DNA from: Glandiceps talaboti
Taxonomy: Eukaryota > Hemichordata > Enteropneusta > Spengelidae
Direction: 5' to 3'
Assembly (NCBI RefSeq): GCF_964340395.1
Contig: NC_135571.1
Coordinates: 854,501 to 918,500, forward strand
Length of the DNA: 64,000 nt
Shown here piece after piece: positions 1 to 11,799 of the stretch (position 1 is the first letter of the stretch; each line of letters opens with the position of its first letter). A program made the position numbers and the translations under genes. Under the pieces are notes generated by a model that was given only the letters and a program-made list of their open reading frames with translations, ran no database searches and was not told the DNA's origin.

Positions 1-16
1 GTAAATAATACCTCCA

Positions 17-92
17 CTCGTCTAGTGACTCGTAGTGACAACCCTTAGGTCATGACTATTTTCCGGCCTAATGAAGACAAATATTGGACCAT
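17..92 (+). repeat. PAL family, right half
   Basis: This is a half-palindrome with the landmarks GACTCGTAGTGACA, CCCTTAGGTCA, TATTTTCC and AATGAAGACAAATATTGG. The same order is seen in the right arm of the full copies at 35661-35812 and 55981-56130. It may continue to the left of the window. It looks non-coding and is most likely a non-autonomous element remnant. Confidence 0.6.
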
Positions 93-512
93 AAAATAAT
101 TATACCAGTATCAGTAATATCAAAGAAAAATAAGTTGATAGTAGTAATCCATACAGGTGTTCTCAAGGCAGAAATTACTTTTTGTGACTGATTAATTCAT
201 TTAATAATTTATACTTTGTGTACATGTATATATATTATACAAACAAAGTATAATGCAGTAATAACAACACAGTATATTTGTACAGAACATTGTTTTAGAA
301 TACGTCTTAACTATCAGATAAATATGACAAGGTTTATTGAAAAAGCCTTAAAGAGAAGGGACAACCTGTCACTGTAATAAGCTCCTAACTCTGTTCTAGT
401 TACGGTTTATTCACTAAGGTGACATATAAGCCCATTTGGCTGGGAGGTTGTGTATTGTAACTCTTTTTGTAGATTTGTCATGCTTTACCTCATGTCACTA
501 AAATAAACTATT

Positions 513-672
513 CTACTACTACTACTACTACTACTATAATATATCGTCTGAGAATGGACAAAAACAAATTGGATGTTATTCTACGGATTCTACTACTACT
601 ACTACTACTACTACTACTATATAATCATATATCATCTGAGAATGGACAAAAACAAATTGGATGTTATTCTAC
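513..672. repeat. CTA microsatellite with flanking duplication
   Basis: Two CTA/TAC trinucleotide runs (about 513-535 and 590-618) alternate with two near-identical copies of a 44-bp segment (541-584 and 629-672) containing GAGAATGGACAAAAACAAAT. The pattern is a tandem duplication of microsatellite plus flank. The AATAAA just upstream (near 502), followed by the trinucleotide run, resembles the tail of a retroposed element, but no coding remnant precedes it. Confidence 0.7.
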
Positions 673-1029
673 CATCACAGTGAAAAATCAAGCAATCGCA
701 TCCGAAAATGAAATGATATATGAAATAAAATAATTAGTGGGTTTATTTACCCAAATGAAACCAACAATCGTATGTAATCTAAGACTATCTTCACTGGTTA
801 ATAATTTTCTTAATATTCATATTCATATTACATACGTTAAATGTTATACCCTAATTCATCTTCATGAAAATTAATTTCTCAATTACGGGCTAATGTGTAT
901 CGGAGAATATATCTGATATGTACAAATCATCTAGTGTTAGTAATTACATGTACACAGCAGCAATTGAAGAAATTTAATATTCATTATCTTATATCAAGCT
1001 ATTGTTCAAAAACGTATTATGATATTCCT

Positions 1030-1224
1030 TGTTAAGGGTGACTCTATTTTTTCTTGTTTCTCATTACCTGACTGACCCAAATTTTCAGAGCCGACATCAA
1101 AATTTTCAAAACAACACTGGCCTCTCTCCTGGGAAAAATAAGCAAGTGTCTGGACTGTTGACATCATCTACAGTCATGGCAGTGATGATGACCCTTGTTC
1201 AAGAACAGATAATTTCTTCCATGA
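1030..1224 (+). repeat. Dispersed repeat, copy 1 (pair at 49871-50081)
   Basis: Its reverse complement recurs at 49871-50081. Shared blocks include TCTCATTACCTGAC, AGCAAGTGTCTGGACTGT, GACATCATCTACA and GATGATGAC-like runs. One frame stays open for about 70 codons here (reading FFLVSHYLTD at its start). The other copy begins with a similar peptide but reaches a stop and has an AT-rich insertion, so current coding is unlikely. The family is not recognised. Confidence 0.6.
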
Positions 1225-1428
1225 GGAAGTTTTTCAAGTAAGGGCCTGAGAACATGCCAATTGTATTGAGAAGCTGGGAAAAGGGTTGGAGAAACATTTT
1301 AAGAAATATGGTTGCCCTAATAATTGTTATATTAATAAATAAATATCTCTATCATGTATCAATCAATACCAAATACATAAGAGGACTTTGGTTCTTTCAT
1401 ATTACAGTCACTTTGATATATTTACATA

Positions 1429-1504
1429 TTATTGCCCAATATTTTTCTTCATTCAGCCAAGGAAAATAAAAGTGACCTGAGGGGCCTTGTCACTACGAGT
1501 AACA
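1429..1504 (+). repeat. PAL family, left half
   Basis: This is the left arm of the palindromic family: GCCCAATATTTTTCTTCATT, then GGAAAATA, AGTGACCTGAGGGGCC and TGTCACTACGAGT. It is the reverse complement, with divergence, of the half-copy at the start of the window. Confidence 0.6.
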
Positions 1505-1670
1505 TATTGAATGCCTTTGTGAACTATACAATGGTTACACTTTTAACTTTAATAAGACTGTATGTCTCTTTAAATGCTTTCATCACTTTGTCTGATATTA
1601 ATTATTATCTAATAATCATTTGTGGTTATTCTCCAGGGTAGGACATGCTGAACAAGAATTACTAGGTCAC

Positions 1671-1905
1671 GCAGCAGCTCAATGACTAGTATGAACGCAC
1701 ATCCTATATACTATGCAACTTTTTGGGGTGGCTTTACCCAAGGATGCATTGCGGCGCAATGACTACGCATGCACGTTCTACATGTATATACCATGCGCAT
1801 TCTCCATGCAGATGGCACTATTTTATATCATCTTGAGGCAGCCAGTCACAAATGAATCTACCCTGCGCGAGCTTACATTTGTATGGGCTTTGTCTATAGT
1901 TATGA
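1671..1905 (+). repeat. R240 dispersed repeat, copy 1
   Basis: Diverged copies lie at 13112-13332 (same strand) and 60140-60362 (opposite strand). Conserved blocks in order are CAATGACTA, CCTATATACTATGC, ACCCAAGGATGCATTGCG, a ladder of TGCGC/ATGCAC motifs, CAGTCACAAATGAATCTACC and GGGCTTTG. It is richer in GC and CpG than its surroundings. Short open frames cross it but are broken differently in each copy, so it is probably a non-coding SINE- or MITE-type element. I see no clear tRNA-like promoter. Confidence 0.65.
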
Positions 1906-1989
1906 TATTATAATTAGACATGCAGATAGGTTGAAAAACTTTGGCTAGATGAAAAATATACTTCTTGTATTTTTAAATTACCAAGTATA

Positions 1990-2400
1990 CCATATGTGTG
2001 TGTGTGTATTTCTGTGTATACACGCATGTGCAATGTAGTTCTCTTGTAATAGCATGTTGTGTGTGTATTTCTGTGTATACACGCATGTGCAATGTAGTTC
2101 TCTTGTCATACCATATGTGTGTGTATTTCTGTGTATACACGCATGTGCAATGTAGTTCTCTTGTCATACCATATGTGTGTGTATTTCTGTGTACACACGC
2201 ATGTGCAATGTAGTTCTCTTGTCATACCATATGTGTGTGTATTTCTGTGTATACACGCATGTGCAATGTAGTTCCCTTGTCATACCATATGTGTGTGTAT
2301 TTCTGTGTATACACGCATGTGCAATGTAGTTCCCTTGTCATACCATATGTGTGTGTATTTCTGTGTATACACGCATGTGCAATGTAGTTCTCTTGTCATA
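1990..2400. repeat. 58-bp minisatellite, 7 units
   Basis: From 2111 the units are exactly 58 bp (starts at 2111, 2169, 2227, 2285 and 2343), preceded by two slightly diverged units. Each contains a GTGTGTATTTCTGTGTATAC run, ACGCATGTGCAATGTAGTTC and TTGTCATA. Open frames of 64-72 codons on both strands are by-products of the repeat. Confidence 0.93.
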
Positions 2401-4220
2401 CCATGTTATTAATACAGAACATATAAGGACAGCTAGTCTCAGAAAAAAAAGCTGTTGAACAAATTGGAAAACATGGCGATATAATGAATGAACAAAACTA
2501 AGGGTAAATGTTAACACGCTGCAAGACTCTTGAAATGGAAGGTGTGATGTATACACCTACCTACGATATCCCTAGAGTGGTTATTTTATAAACTGTAAAG
2601 GTCATTCTTACATTTTACAGCCTTCTGGCATCCTCTGATACACCTTCATAAAATTCCTTTTACTGTTCGAATTTAAAGATTTCAAAGTAGAATTGTTTCA
2701 TCTAAATATCGCGGCCTATGAAAACAGTCAGCACTAGAACGTGACATAAAAGTTGAAAGCAATCGCACCCTGCTGTTGTCTGTCTCTCATAAAGATTTCA
2801 CTTTTATGAGATTGCGATCTTTCTTTATGAGAACAATTGAGACTGAGGTGTAGAATGTCAAAACATGGATTCACACATCTTTCCACTTCCGACTCACAGC
2901 GACATTCTCTTTATAACCCATGTGCTAATATGTATTAATATTTATCACTGCTTTTCTCACGTTATCTTTAATTTTACTCAGTGAAATTAGTCAGAACTTT
3001 TTGTTGGAAACACTTTTGAGTTCAGTTGTTGACGACTTTTCTATACACTTCATATATACATAATTATATATACCATGTATATATGTGTGTGTGCGCGCAC
3101 ATGTGGACATGTACATTATTAAATAAACATATTTATATATGTTAATATACTGCAACTCATGTTGATGTACAATGTATATATTTTCATAGATATTTTAAAT
3201 TAGTTTTTTCACTGCCCGTTTTATACTTTGTCATGTATTTATTTATTCATTTTATTTACAGTGTCTAAGGAGAAAGACTTGATTAGCAAGTAGCTATTTT
3301 TCTGGTCTCCTTTTACCTACCTTGAAACATGTACTATTTTACTTTGTCCACAAATGTAAAAATTTAGTAAGTCGGTAATAGAGAAAGAAGAAGAAGTATA
3401 TATGTATGTATGTTTAAGTACGAGTGTATGTGTGTGTGTGTACATGTATGTATCTATGCATCTATCTATAATTATGTATCTATATTTCACCATTTCACAA
3501 CTGTCTTCCATAACACTGTATTCCACTTTTTGTCTATTTAAGTGTAAAAATATTGACTGATAATATTTTCTGCCCTATGTGGTGAATATATATCTCTACA
3601 TAATCACAGCATGTAGGTGAAATTTTGAGAACAATCCATTCATGTACGGATATCAAATCTAAAATGCTTTGACTTACTATGATGTGAATATAGCTACATG
3701 TCAAGTTCTGCTCCTCACATAGCCTACTTCAATTCATATAACTGACCATGAAATCCAAGAGATGTCTCTATGTAGCGTGATAGGAATGAACAAGGCAATC
3801 AACATACAAAGAAATGCTACCTAAAGCAACGACACTATTCATTTGAGTCGTGACTAACGTCTCTATAATCATGCAGTGACTTTCTCATGCATAAGTCATA
3901 GTTATGCCAATCAATTCCATTTATTATAAAATATATTATTTATCGATTATCATAATCACGTACGAACGTGTTTCTATCATGGTTTAGTTTCTACCTAAAC
4001 TTTGCTGTAAAACATGATTCTAAAAATATACATTTGTACATAAGATTTTTATATTTCAACAAATGATCTATTTTCTGACACTATCAGGGATTGTAACTAG
4101 TGCTATTGCATCATGGGAGTAAGCACAAACAATATATTCATTGACAAGTTGTATACTGACTATTTATGAGTCCTGAGTGCCTACCCCTTCAGTAATAATA
4201 TCTATCAAACATAATAAATA
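2401..4220. other. Unannotated AT-rich stretch
   Basis: No coding, RNA or element signal is supported. Only short TG/TA-rich low-complexity patches (about 3050-3110 and 3400-3450) stand out. Confidence 0.5.
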
Positions 4221-4223
4221 ATC

Positions 4224-4253
4224 ATAATAATAATAATAATAATAATAATAATA
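4224..4253. repeat. AAT microsatellite
   Basis: Ten uninterrupted AAT/ATA trinucleotides. Confidence 0.9.
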
Positions 4254-4770
4254 TCTATCATGACTATTCATGGTGGAATTTGAATATATTATCTCTGTTG
4301 ACTTCCATGATGCAATGTTTTACAGCAAAGATAACCTAAAAAGGAAACAAGATTAACATGAAATTGTGAATAACTGTAAAATCATGAAGTGACTTTCCAG
4401 ACCTCATACTTTATGAAAATGACTTCATTTACTGGAGTGGCATTCCCCATTAAAAACCATGAAATAAACATTACTATTGTAAAAGGTGTAATGTCCATGA
4501 TCAAAGAATGATATGGCAGTTGATATCTATACAATGTCTTTTTAGTTAGTTAGTACGATGTTTTTCCTGCATGATGGGCCGAAACACCCCTGTTATAAAC
4601 ACTCTTAAGCTTGTTACTATTCTTTGGATAATGATGGGTCACAGTAACAATTACATCTCAGTAACACATGGCATCTGAAACTGTTTGAAACTTAATCTAT
4701 ATAGTCATTACAACGACCGACTTACAATACCCCAAATTGTAGGATTATTTCTAGTAGACTAATCCTGCGA

Positions 4771-4880
4771 TTATTGGATGATAGCTAAGGGCTTGGGTAT
4801 CTAGATTATCTGTGGTTTGAATTATTGGATGATAGCTAAGGGCTTGGGTAACCAAGACTAGATTATCTGTGGTTTGAATT
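4771..4880. repeat. Tandem duplication of about 50-58 bp
   Basis: Two adjacent copies share TTATTGGATGATAGCTAAGG, GCTTGGGTA and CTAGATTATCTGTGGTTTGA. The second copy carries a short extra ACCAAGA. The ATTATCTGTGGTT core resembles the reverse complement of the ACCACAGATAAT motif seen in the array at 50.4-51.1 kb and in the TA-flanked MITEs. Confidence 0.75.
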
Positions 4881-4989
4881 CACTGTGGCAGATAGAAAAT
4901 TGATTATTTATTCATGTGTCTCTGGAATGACATCTTTCCCAAGATGTGCCCTGTAAATCGAAGGGATTAATTTGCATATTCCCTAAAAT

Positions 4990-5085
4990 ATCTGTTTTCA
5001 AGTAAGGAAGCCATGATAAAATTGTTTTTATAAATTAAAAATCTAAAATAAATATCAAACCCTCATTCATATGGCAACTTTAACA
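4990..5085 (+). mobile_element. TTAA MITE, right-end fragment
   Basis: The segment resembles the right arm of the intact MITE at 17196-17539: AAGCCATGATAAAATTG, TTTTATAAATTAAAAATC, AAATAAATATCAAA, CTCATTCATATGGCAACTTT. It is a diverged fragment without a matching left arm. Confidence 0.6.
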
Positions 5086-5384
5086 GTCATGCAAAGTAGA
5101 AATTTTAAGCTACAGTCTTTTTCTACGCCTTCATTTACCATTTTCTGCTAAGAATATAAAAAGTAAGAATACAAAATACACCTAATGTTCACCAAGTATA
5201 AATATATAGAAGCCAACTTCATATGATACTATTAGTGATAGCAATGGACATAAAATATCCAGAGACAATTCTTGTCCAATACTATGTCAAAATTTCTTTC
5301 ATAATTTTTATGGTAAAATGCTAAAAAAAAAAAAGTGTCAAAATTGTTAAACAAATATCCAACACATTGTTTAAAAGTGTTTTG

Positions 5385-5530
5385 GAATGTATTGAGTTAC
5401 AAACACACACTTGGTCAGTGTTGTTACACATTGATTTTTCCCAAGTAGGATTAAGCCATGATAAAATTGTTTTTATCAATTAAAAATCCCAAATAAATTC
5501 CACAATCCTCACCCACATGACCAATTTAAC
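5385..5530 (+). mobile_element. TTAA MITE, right-half fragment
   Basis: This fragment is older and longer than the one at 4990. It runs from the internal segment (TATTGAGTTACAAACACAC, ACTTGGTCA, TTACACATTGATTTTT) into the right arm (ATGATAAAATTGTTTTTATC, AAATAAATTCC, CTCACCCACATGACCAATTT). It is the clearest single-copy relative of the repeat unit of the array at 53.7-54.5 kb. Confidence 0.65.
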
Positions 5531-5539
5531 ACAAACAAA

Positions 5540-6159
5540 AATCTTGCATTCAACATCAAATTCACCTTGACCTTGACCTTGCCCTTGTATAGCATTAAAG
5601 GCAGATAAACCACTTCAAGCTGTAAATGGCACATCTGGCAAGCTTTAATTCAATCAACATTAACATCAGTCATGATTATCCCCATCCTTCTAAGTTTCTT
5701 CAGTTCTTTGTTTAACCCTAAGTCTATCAAATGTCATATCACTTATCGTTTTGATCTAAAAGCTACTAAAGAGCTCTAAACACTTAATCCCATTTTAGAT
5801 AGTGATCAATGTATCACCCGTTTCAGAATCAGGATTATTGCTACAGTACTACATTGCTTTGAACATACGCTAAGGTTTGTAAGAAGATGCTTATCATCCT
5901 GATGGATGTATAGTCATGAACTATTGTATGATTTTATCAGGAGTACTATAATGCGTTGGTCCTATTAATCAAAGTGGCATTGACATCCAATTTGAACTTT
6001 AGTATGCAACTTTTTGAAACACTTGCATGAGTGTCATCAGTGTGCTAGAGGAATTTTCATTTTTGTAAATCATTACTTCGATGAAAGATTTTTCTTCAGC
6101 GTGAACTTGTCAAAATAATCCACCAGATAACATGTAAACATTTCTAGAACTCCAAGTAG
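5540..6159. other. Unannotated stretch
   Basis: Nothing is supported beyond a short CCTTGA hexamer run near 5566-5590 and one copy of CTACAGTACTACATTGCTTT (about 5848) that recurs near 6253. Confidence 0.45.
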
Positions 6160-6400
6160 GTTTGTAATCTCAGTGTGAGGGTTGCAACAAAAAATGTACA
6201 ATGATTGTATCAGTACACCATATACAGGTTTCATACAAAAGATTCGATAGACTACAGTACTACATTGCTTTGAACATTATATGCAGTGTTCAAATCGGTT
6301 TGTACATCTCAGTGTGAAGGTTGCAACAAAAAGCGTACAATGATTGTATCAGTACACCATATACCGGGTTCATACAAAAGATTCAATAGACTAGTACATT
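6160..6400. repeat. Tandem duplication of about 130 bp
   Basis: Two copies share GTTTGTA, CTCAGTGTGA, GTTGCAACAAAAA, GTACAATGATTGTATCAGTA and TCATACAAAAGATTC. A second local duplication follows at 6455-6540 (AATAATTATGAAATTGATTA twice). Confidence 0.75.
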
Positions 6401-6540
6401 TTGTACATCGAACACATGCGCTTTGTGCCCGTAAATGAACACCTTTCTGTTAATTTAAATAATTATGAAATTGATTATAATTAAACTATGGGTATTTCAA
6501 TAATTATGAAATTGATTATGACTAGGGATATTTCAATAAT

Positions 6541-7770
6541 TTACCTGAATTGGCAAAACCAAAATAGATTAAAGCAAGAATGACGTTATCATGAAGTTGA
6601 AGATATCAAATAGATTATTAATTGTAAGGATCATTTAGCGCTAAGCAAAATGAACAAAATACGTACAATTCACGATTTTGCATTAACATACTATAAATGC
6701 AAACACTGCTATATGTGTATTTGTTCACACAATGGATACATATTTCTATATATGCTCTTTATAATACACATACAAATGCAATTGTCAAGAAACAACTGAA
6801 CAGGGTGTATCGATCTCACTCACGTTCAGAAAAATTTGTTGTCGTCCATTCAAATTTTAATTTTAAAGGTACACTTAATGATTATACTGAGAAACCAGGC
6901 ATACCTCCTGAATGTGCATTTATTATATTTTATGCTCCATTGACTTCCATGAGCAGCTGAAATGAACAATTACTACCTTCTCATATATGAAATGTTGTCT
7001 TATTTCATATCAAGAATGCAATACATAACGTTCACTCTTCATAGAACTTAAGCCGATTAAAACTCAGCTCTTGCCCAAGTTTTCATCAAAGGATAGTAAG
7101 TATAACTGTTGCATCTACGATTAGACTCTACAGAATACAAAATGTGTTACGCCTACACGAGCATTAAATATAAAAGGTAGGCCCAAAGGTACCAAACTGA
7201 ATTTCAGATGCGAGAACTGTTTCCGGTAAACTTGATAAAAAGATTTCTAAAGAAGAACATTAAGCAATATTTTAGCTATCATGCTTAGAGCTAAAGCCCA
7301 CACTCAAAGTAACCTTCTTCCTTTGCATGATGACACCCACGGAAGATGTCGTCACTAGATCCATTCTTATTTTTATAGAAAGTCATCACCCCAGACAATG
7401 TTCAATGAACACACGATATTCAACTAGTGGATTGTGTCTGATAGTGTCCATATACAACCTTGGGCTGGCAAATTGATTTCAAATGAAATGGCAGTAGGTA
7501 CATACAAACCATGCAAACTAATTAGAACGACGTGCTTGTTGAATCAAATCGTTAAGATTCCTTAAGTAACTGATAAACCGAAACCTCACTTTTCACAGAA
7601 ATGCAGGGACTCAAAGATGATTGTCTGTACAGACTGAAGCTTAGATTAACACATAAAGTACAGAATGAAGTAGTGGTAATCAAACATGACAGTACTTCTG
7701 CCTTTCACTGACATCAACCTATTCAGATTACTTCAAATATAACATCAGACATAATTCAATAGTTGTACTT
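6541..7770. other. Unannotated stretch
   Basis: An 87-codon open frame at 6697-6960 has no recognisable domain or splice context. I treat it as chance. Confidence 0.4.
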
Positions 7771-7773
7771 ACA

Positions 7774-7904
7774 TAGGGACATTGCCGTAGAATGTGACTG
7801 TATCTTCATCCTGTCATAGTACTACTAAACTATGCATACTAGGGACATTGCCGTAGACCGTCACTGTATCTCCATCCTGTCATTATAGTACAACTACTCT
7901 ATGA
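7774..7904. repeat. Tandem duplication of about 68 bp
   Basis: Two copies of TAGGGACATTGCCGTAGA, CTGTATCT, CCATCCTGTCAT and TAGTAC lie next to each other. Confidence 0.75.
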
Positions 7905-8287
7905 TGCTCTGCTTGTGTATACAAATGTTACTAAGTAGACAATAACTTATCACATATGCAGTAACGCATCCCAACTATAGCTGCAGCCTTGGCGACGTAC
8001 AAAATGTTAAGAAGTGTTATGTTTGTTTGTCTGTTGTTTCTTTTCAATACAAAAGAATCTAAGCATTTATGATAAGTTTAATATTTCTTATTATCATTAT
8101 TATTATTATATATATTAGATAATTCAATAGATGTAGGATTAATCTGCTACTGAAGCACATGTGTCACATTATACATTTTTTTCTACTTGCCGATCTTATG
8201 TAAGTCTGAGGTGAATATTATGATTCAGAAGTCGTCAGTTATATATCTATATTATGGTTCATGCATAGTGCAAATATCTAATCTAGC

Positions 8288-8291
<4 letters not shown>

Positions 8292-8334
<43 letters not shown>

Positions 8335-8338
8335 GAGA
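8292..8338. repeat. GA microsatellite
   Basis: A GA dinucleotide run with one GATA interruption. The glutamate/arginine-rich open frame across it is an artefact. Confidence 0.9.
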
Positions 8339-8339
8339 G

Positions 8340-9538
8340 GAGCCAATCGGAACACTGGTAGACATATCTGTTTACAATCTATTCTTTGTAACTTTACACA
8401 TACACACAGTCATGCATATGCCTATGTCAAACAGACAGCTTGATCCATGCAACATACGTTGAGGTGATTTAAGAATAGTTGGGAGTTGCTATGATTCTAG
8501 GTACATATATCATATACACCTTGAAAGTATAGAACATTATTTCTTTCCTTTAATGCTGCACACAGAGTATGACCCTTGCAGCAGAAACTACATCAAATTG
8601 TTAGCGATTTGTGAAAACATGCCTCAAGTGGAACATTTGGCATTCAAATAAAGGTGTATCACATTTTAGTTTTTCATCTTCATGTTGTATCTTCTTTTGA
8701 AGCATGTTTTAAAATGACTTGTGATTAGGTGTACAAATTCATCTAACTAAATTGCCGTTGGTAAAAGCATTTCCAAAGAAAAATAAGGTCGACCTTTGAA
8801 GAGCATACATGTTAAAGACATGTAAATTATCACTTTAAAGGTTTTCAGCAATAACACCTTCAGCAACTCCCATAGACAGCAATACGGAGAGGGTCCATGC
8901 AAAAGGGGTTGGTTTTTTATACTGGTTGGTATCAGAAAGGGTATACTTTTCATGAGGTGGTGGTATGATAAAGGGTCGGTGAATCAAAACTGGCGTTAAT
9001 TAACAGAGACTATGCAGTCAACACTGGAAGCGTTTCAACCTGGTGTACCTACCTTCAAAACTTCCATACTCTCGTCACTCATGCCACACTAGATCTAGGG
9101 CTAACTTCCCCTGGGAGCCCTGTACTTAGACTAATTAAAATGCAATTTGGTATCAGAAGGGTATACTTTTTGCATAAAATTGGTATCACAACACATTGGG
9201 TTTCAATGTTTGTGAGGAGACTCCCCATAATGTTACCCATGTAGTGACCCCCCCCCCCCCCGACATATCACTTTCAAAGATGCTTCTGTGACATGTTTTT
9301 TTTATTTCTCGACACAGTCATTGTGATTACAGTTACCCCATACAAATTAAAGGCACATTATGACAATTGTCAGCAAAACTGCACTCCTGCCCATACTGTC
9401 ATGTGTGTTACACTGTGATGTAAAGATACATTTTAAAACCAGCTTTTATCCAAGAACATTTTTATTTTACAGTTTGTGATTTCAATGAAGACTTTTATGT
9501 TTTGTCTCTTTTATCAGGATTTTATACTGTATTGTATT
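8340..9538. other. Unannotated stretch
   Basis: Contains a C homopolymer of about 15 bases near 9247-9261 and otherwise nothing I can support. Confidence 0.4.
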
Positions 9539-9544
9539 GTTTTA

Positions 9545-9648
9545 TTTATGTATCTATGTATGTACGCACGTACGTACGTACGTACGTATGTATGTATGTA
9601 TGTATGTATGTACGTACGTACGTACGTACGTACGTATGTACGTATGTT
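9545..9648. repeat. GTAT/GTAC tetranucleotide microsatellite
   Basis: GTAT and GTAC tetramers alternate in blocks. The GTAC runs are self-complementary, so this microsatellite can fold back on itself. Confidence 0.9.
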
Positions 9649-9660
9649 TTGTCTTTGTTG

Positions 9661-9745
9661 TTTTTAGATGTTTAACAACACCAAGGCAAATTCCTGCTCA
9701 GCTGTACAGTTGTTTTGGTCAATAAAGTATTGTAATCTACATTCA
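9661..9745 (+). mobile_element. Probable LINE 3' tail
   Basis: GCAAATTCCTG, then TTGGTCAATAAAGTATTGTA, matches the usual ending of many non-LTR retrotransposon 3' ends (a short A/C-rich stem followed by CAATAAAGT). No reverse transcriptase remnant lies upstream. Inference from tail style only. Confidence 0.35.
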
Positions 9746-9749
9746 ATCA

Positions 9750-10797
9750 GTCAGTTCCGAGTAAGGATGACAGATCAACTTAGTTTCAAAATAAGTCAAC
9801 TATAAGCAACTGAATAACAGCAGAAATGTTACACAAGCTTATATACATAGATGACACTTAGTTATGCAGTAATGGTTGAAAGTCGTGTATTGGGACCTAC
9901 ACTTATGTCATAAGGTTAATACGTTTTGCTATTACACTGTCTCCGTTTTCCTAAGGTCACTAATGCCTTAGATTGAAAACTTCCCATCTGTATGATTCAA
10001 ACAACCCCAGGTGAATCTTTATAACTAAACTTTGGACATATCCTAATTTTGAAGATGACACATGACTCAACAGTTACACTGTGTATTTCATGTTAGGTTT
10101 GAACTATTCTCTTCTAGATTCTATCTCAAGAAAAAATACACCATAGATTTATTGATTTAATAATAATAAAAGAGATGATAAATTCTGCAATGTTTCTTAC
10201 TATTATTTGATAATCACTGTCACACATCAGACCTTTCAGCTGTTTCAGTAGGTACAATGCTGATAAGAAGTTCAAGCTCAGATTTAAATGCTGAATATTG
10301 TATCATTTCTTTAGGAGAACCCTGAATGACCATTTTCTCTCACATGTACTTTACAACTATAATGTATAGAAAATGGTAAATGCTATAGGTTTTCTTTCCT
10401 GTTTCTAAAAAGTGTTTACTTTTTGTGATGAGAAGTCGACACACTCACATGCAAAGGCTCGATGAAACGTGCCAAGATGAATAAGTCCAATTCTGTATGG
10501 CCAACAGAATAGAAAACTACCTGTAAATAAGTGTTGTTAGCTTTTCTCAAGCTAGGTATGTTTTGTATTTATCTCAGCACTGAAGTGTATGTATATACAT
10601 AAACATGCGGGACACCCTAGCTTGACAGTCTATGCAAAAATTTTAATTACATCAGTTATTCTAAAGTATTACACCACGACTTTTGTAGTTTTTCCAATGG
10701 TACACAAAATGCCTGAAAAAAGCACGGTAGATAATAGACCTATACGAGGGTCACTAATAACACTTTAAAGTGTATGGGATTGAATACCACAAACTGT
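9750..10797. other. Unannotated stretch
   Basis: No coding, RNA or repeat signal is supported. Confidence 0.4.
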
Positions 10798-10799
10798 CA

Positions 10800-11790
10800 C
10801 ATCATATTAGAATTATCTGAAGGAACATGAAGAGAAACAAAACTACATGTATTGCCATTCACCTCCTGTCCGTATCTACGTCTAGCAATCACATACTATT
10901 AGAATTATCTGAAGGAACATGAAGAGAAACAAAACTACATACATTGCCATTCACCTCCTGTCCGTATCTATGTCTAGCAGTTACATACTATTAGAATTAT
11001 CTGAAGGAACATGAAGCTGAAGAGAAACAAAACTACATGTACTGCCATTCACCTCCTGTCCGTATCTATGTCTAGCAGTTACATCATATTAGAATTATCT
11101 GAAGGAACATGAAGAGAAACAAAACTACATGTATTGCCATTCACCTACGTCTAGCAGTCACATACTATTAGAATTATCTAAAGGAACATGAAGAGAAACA
11201 AAACTACATGTACTGCCATTCTCCTCCTGTCCGTATCTACGTCTAGCAATCACATACTATTAGAATTATCTGAAGGAACATGAAGAGAAACAAAACTACA
11301 TACATTGCCATTCACCTCCTGTCCGTATCTATGTCTAGCAGTCACATACTATTAGAATTATCTGAAGGAACATGAAGAGAGACGAAACTACATGTATTGC
11401 CATTCACCTCCTGTCCGTATCTAGTCTAGCAGTCACATACTATTAGAATTATCTGAAGGAACATGAAGAGAAACAAAACTACATGTACTGCCATTCACCT
11501 CCTGTCCGTATCTACGTCTAGCAACCACATACTATTAGAATTATCTGAAGGAACATGAAGAGAAACAAAACTACATACATTGCCATTCACCTCCTGTCCG
11601 TATCTATGTCTAGCAGTCACATACTATTAGAATTATCTGAAGGAACATGAAGAGAGACGAAACTACATGTATTGCCACTCACCTCCTGTCCGTATCTAGT
11701 CTAGCAGTCACATACTATTAGAATTATCTGAAGGAACATGAAGAGCAGCCAAACTACACATATTGCCATTCACCTCCTGTCCATAAGGTC
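10800..11790. repeat. 92-bp minisatellite, 11 units, higher-order
   Basis: Units begin at ATTAGAATTATCTGAAGGAA (starts near 10806, 10898, 10990 and on to about 11716) and continue with CATGAAGAGAAACAAAACTA, TGCCATTCACCTCCTGTCCG and GTCTAGCA. Between about 11160 and 11716 three variant units recur in the same order twice. They are marked by AATCAC/AACCAC after GTCTAGC, by ACATACATTGCC, and by GAGAGACGAAAC. That indicates amplification of a trimer of about 275 bp. One early unit has a 6-bp GAAGCT insertion and one lacks the CTCCTGTCCGTATCT part. Confidence 0.92.
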
Positions 11791-11799
11791 TCACAATCT

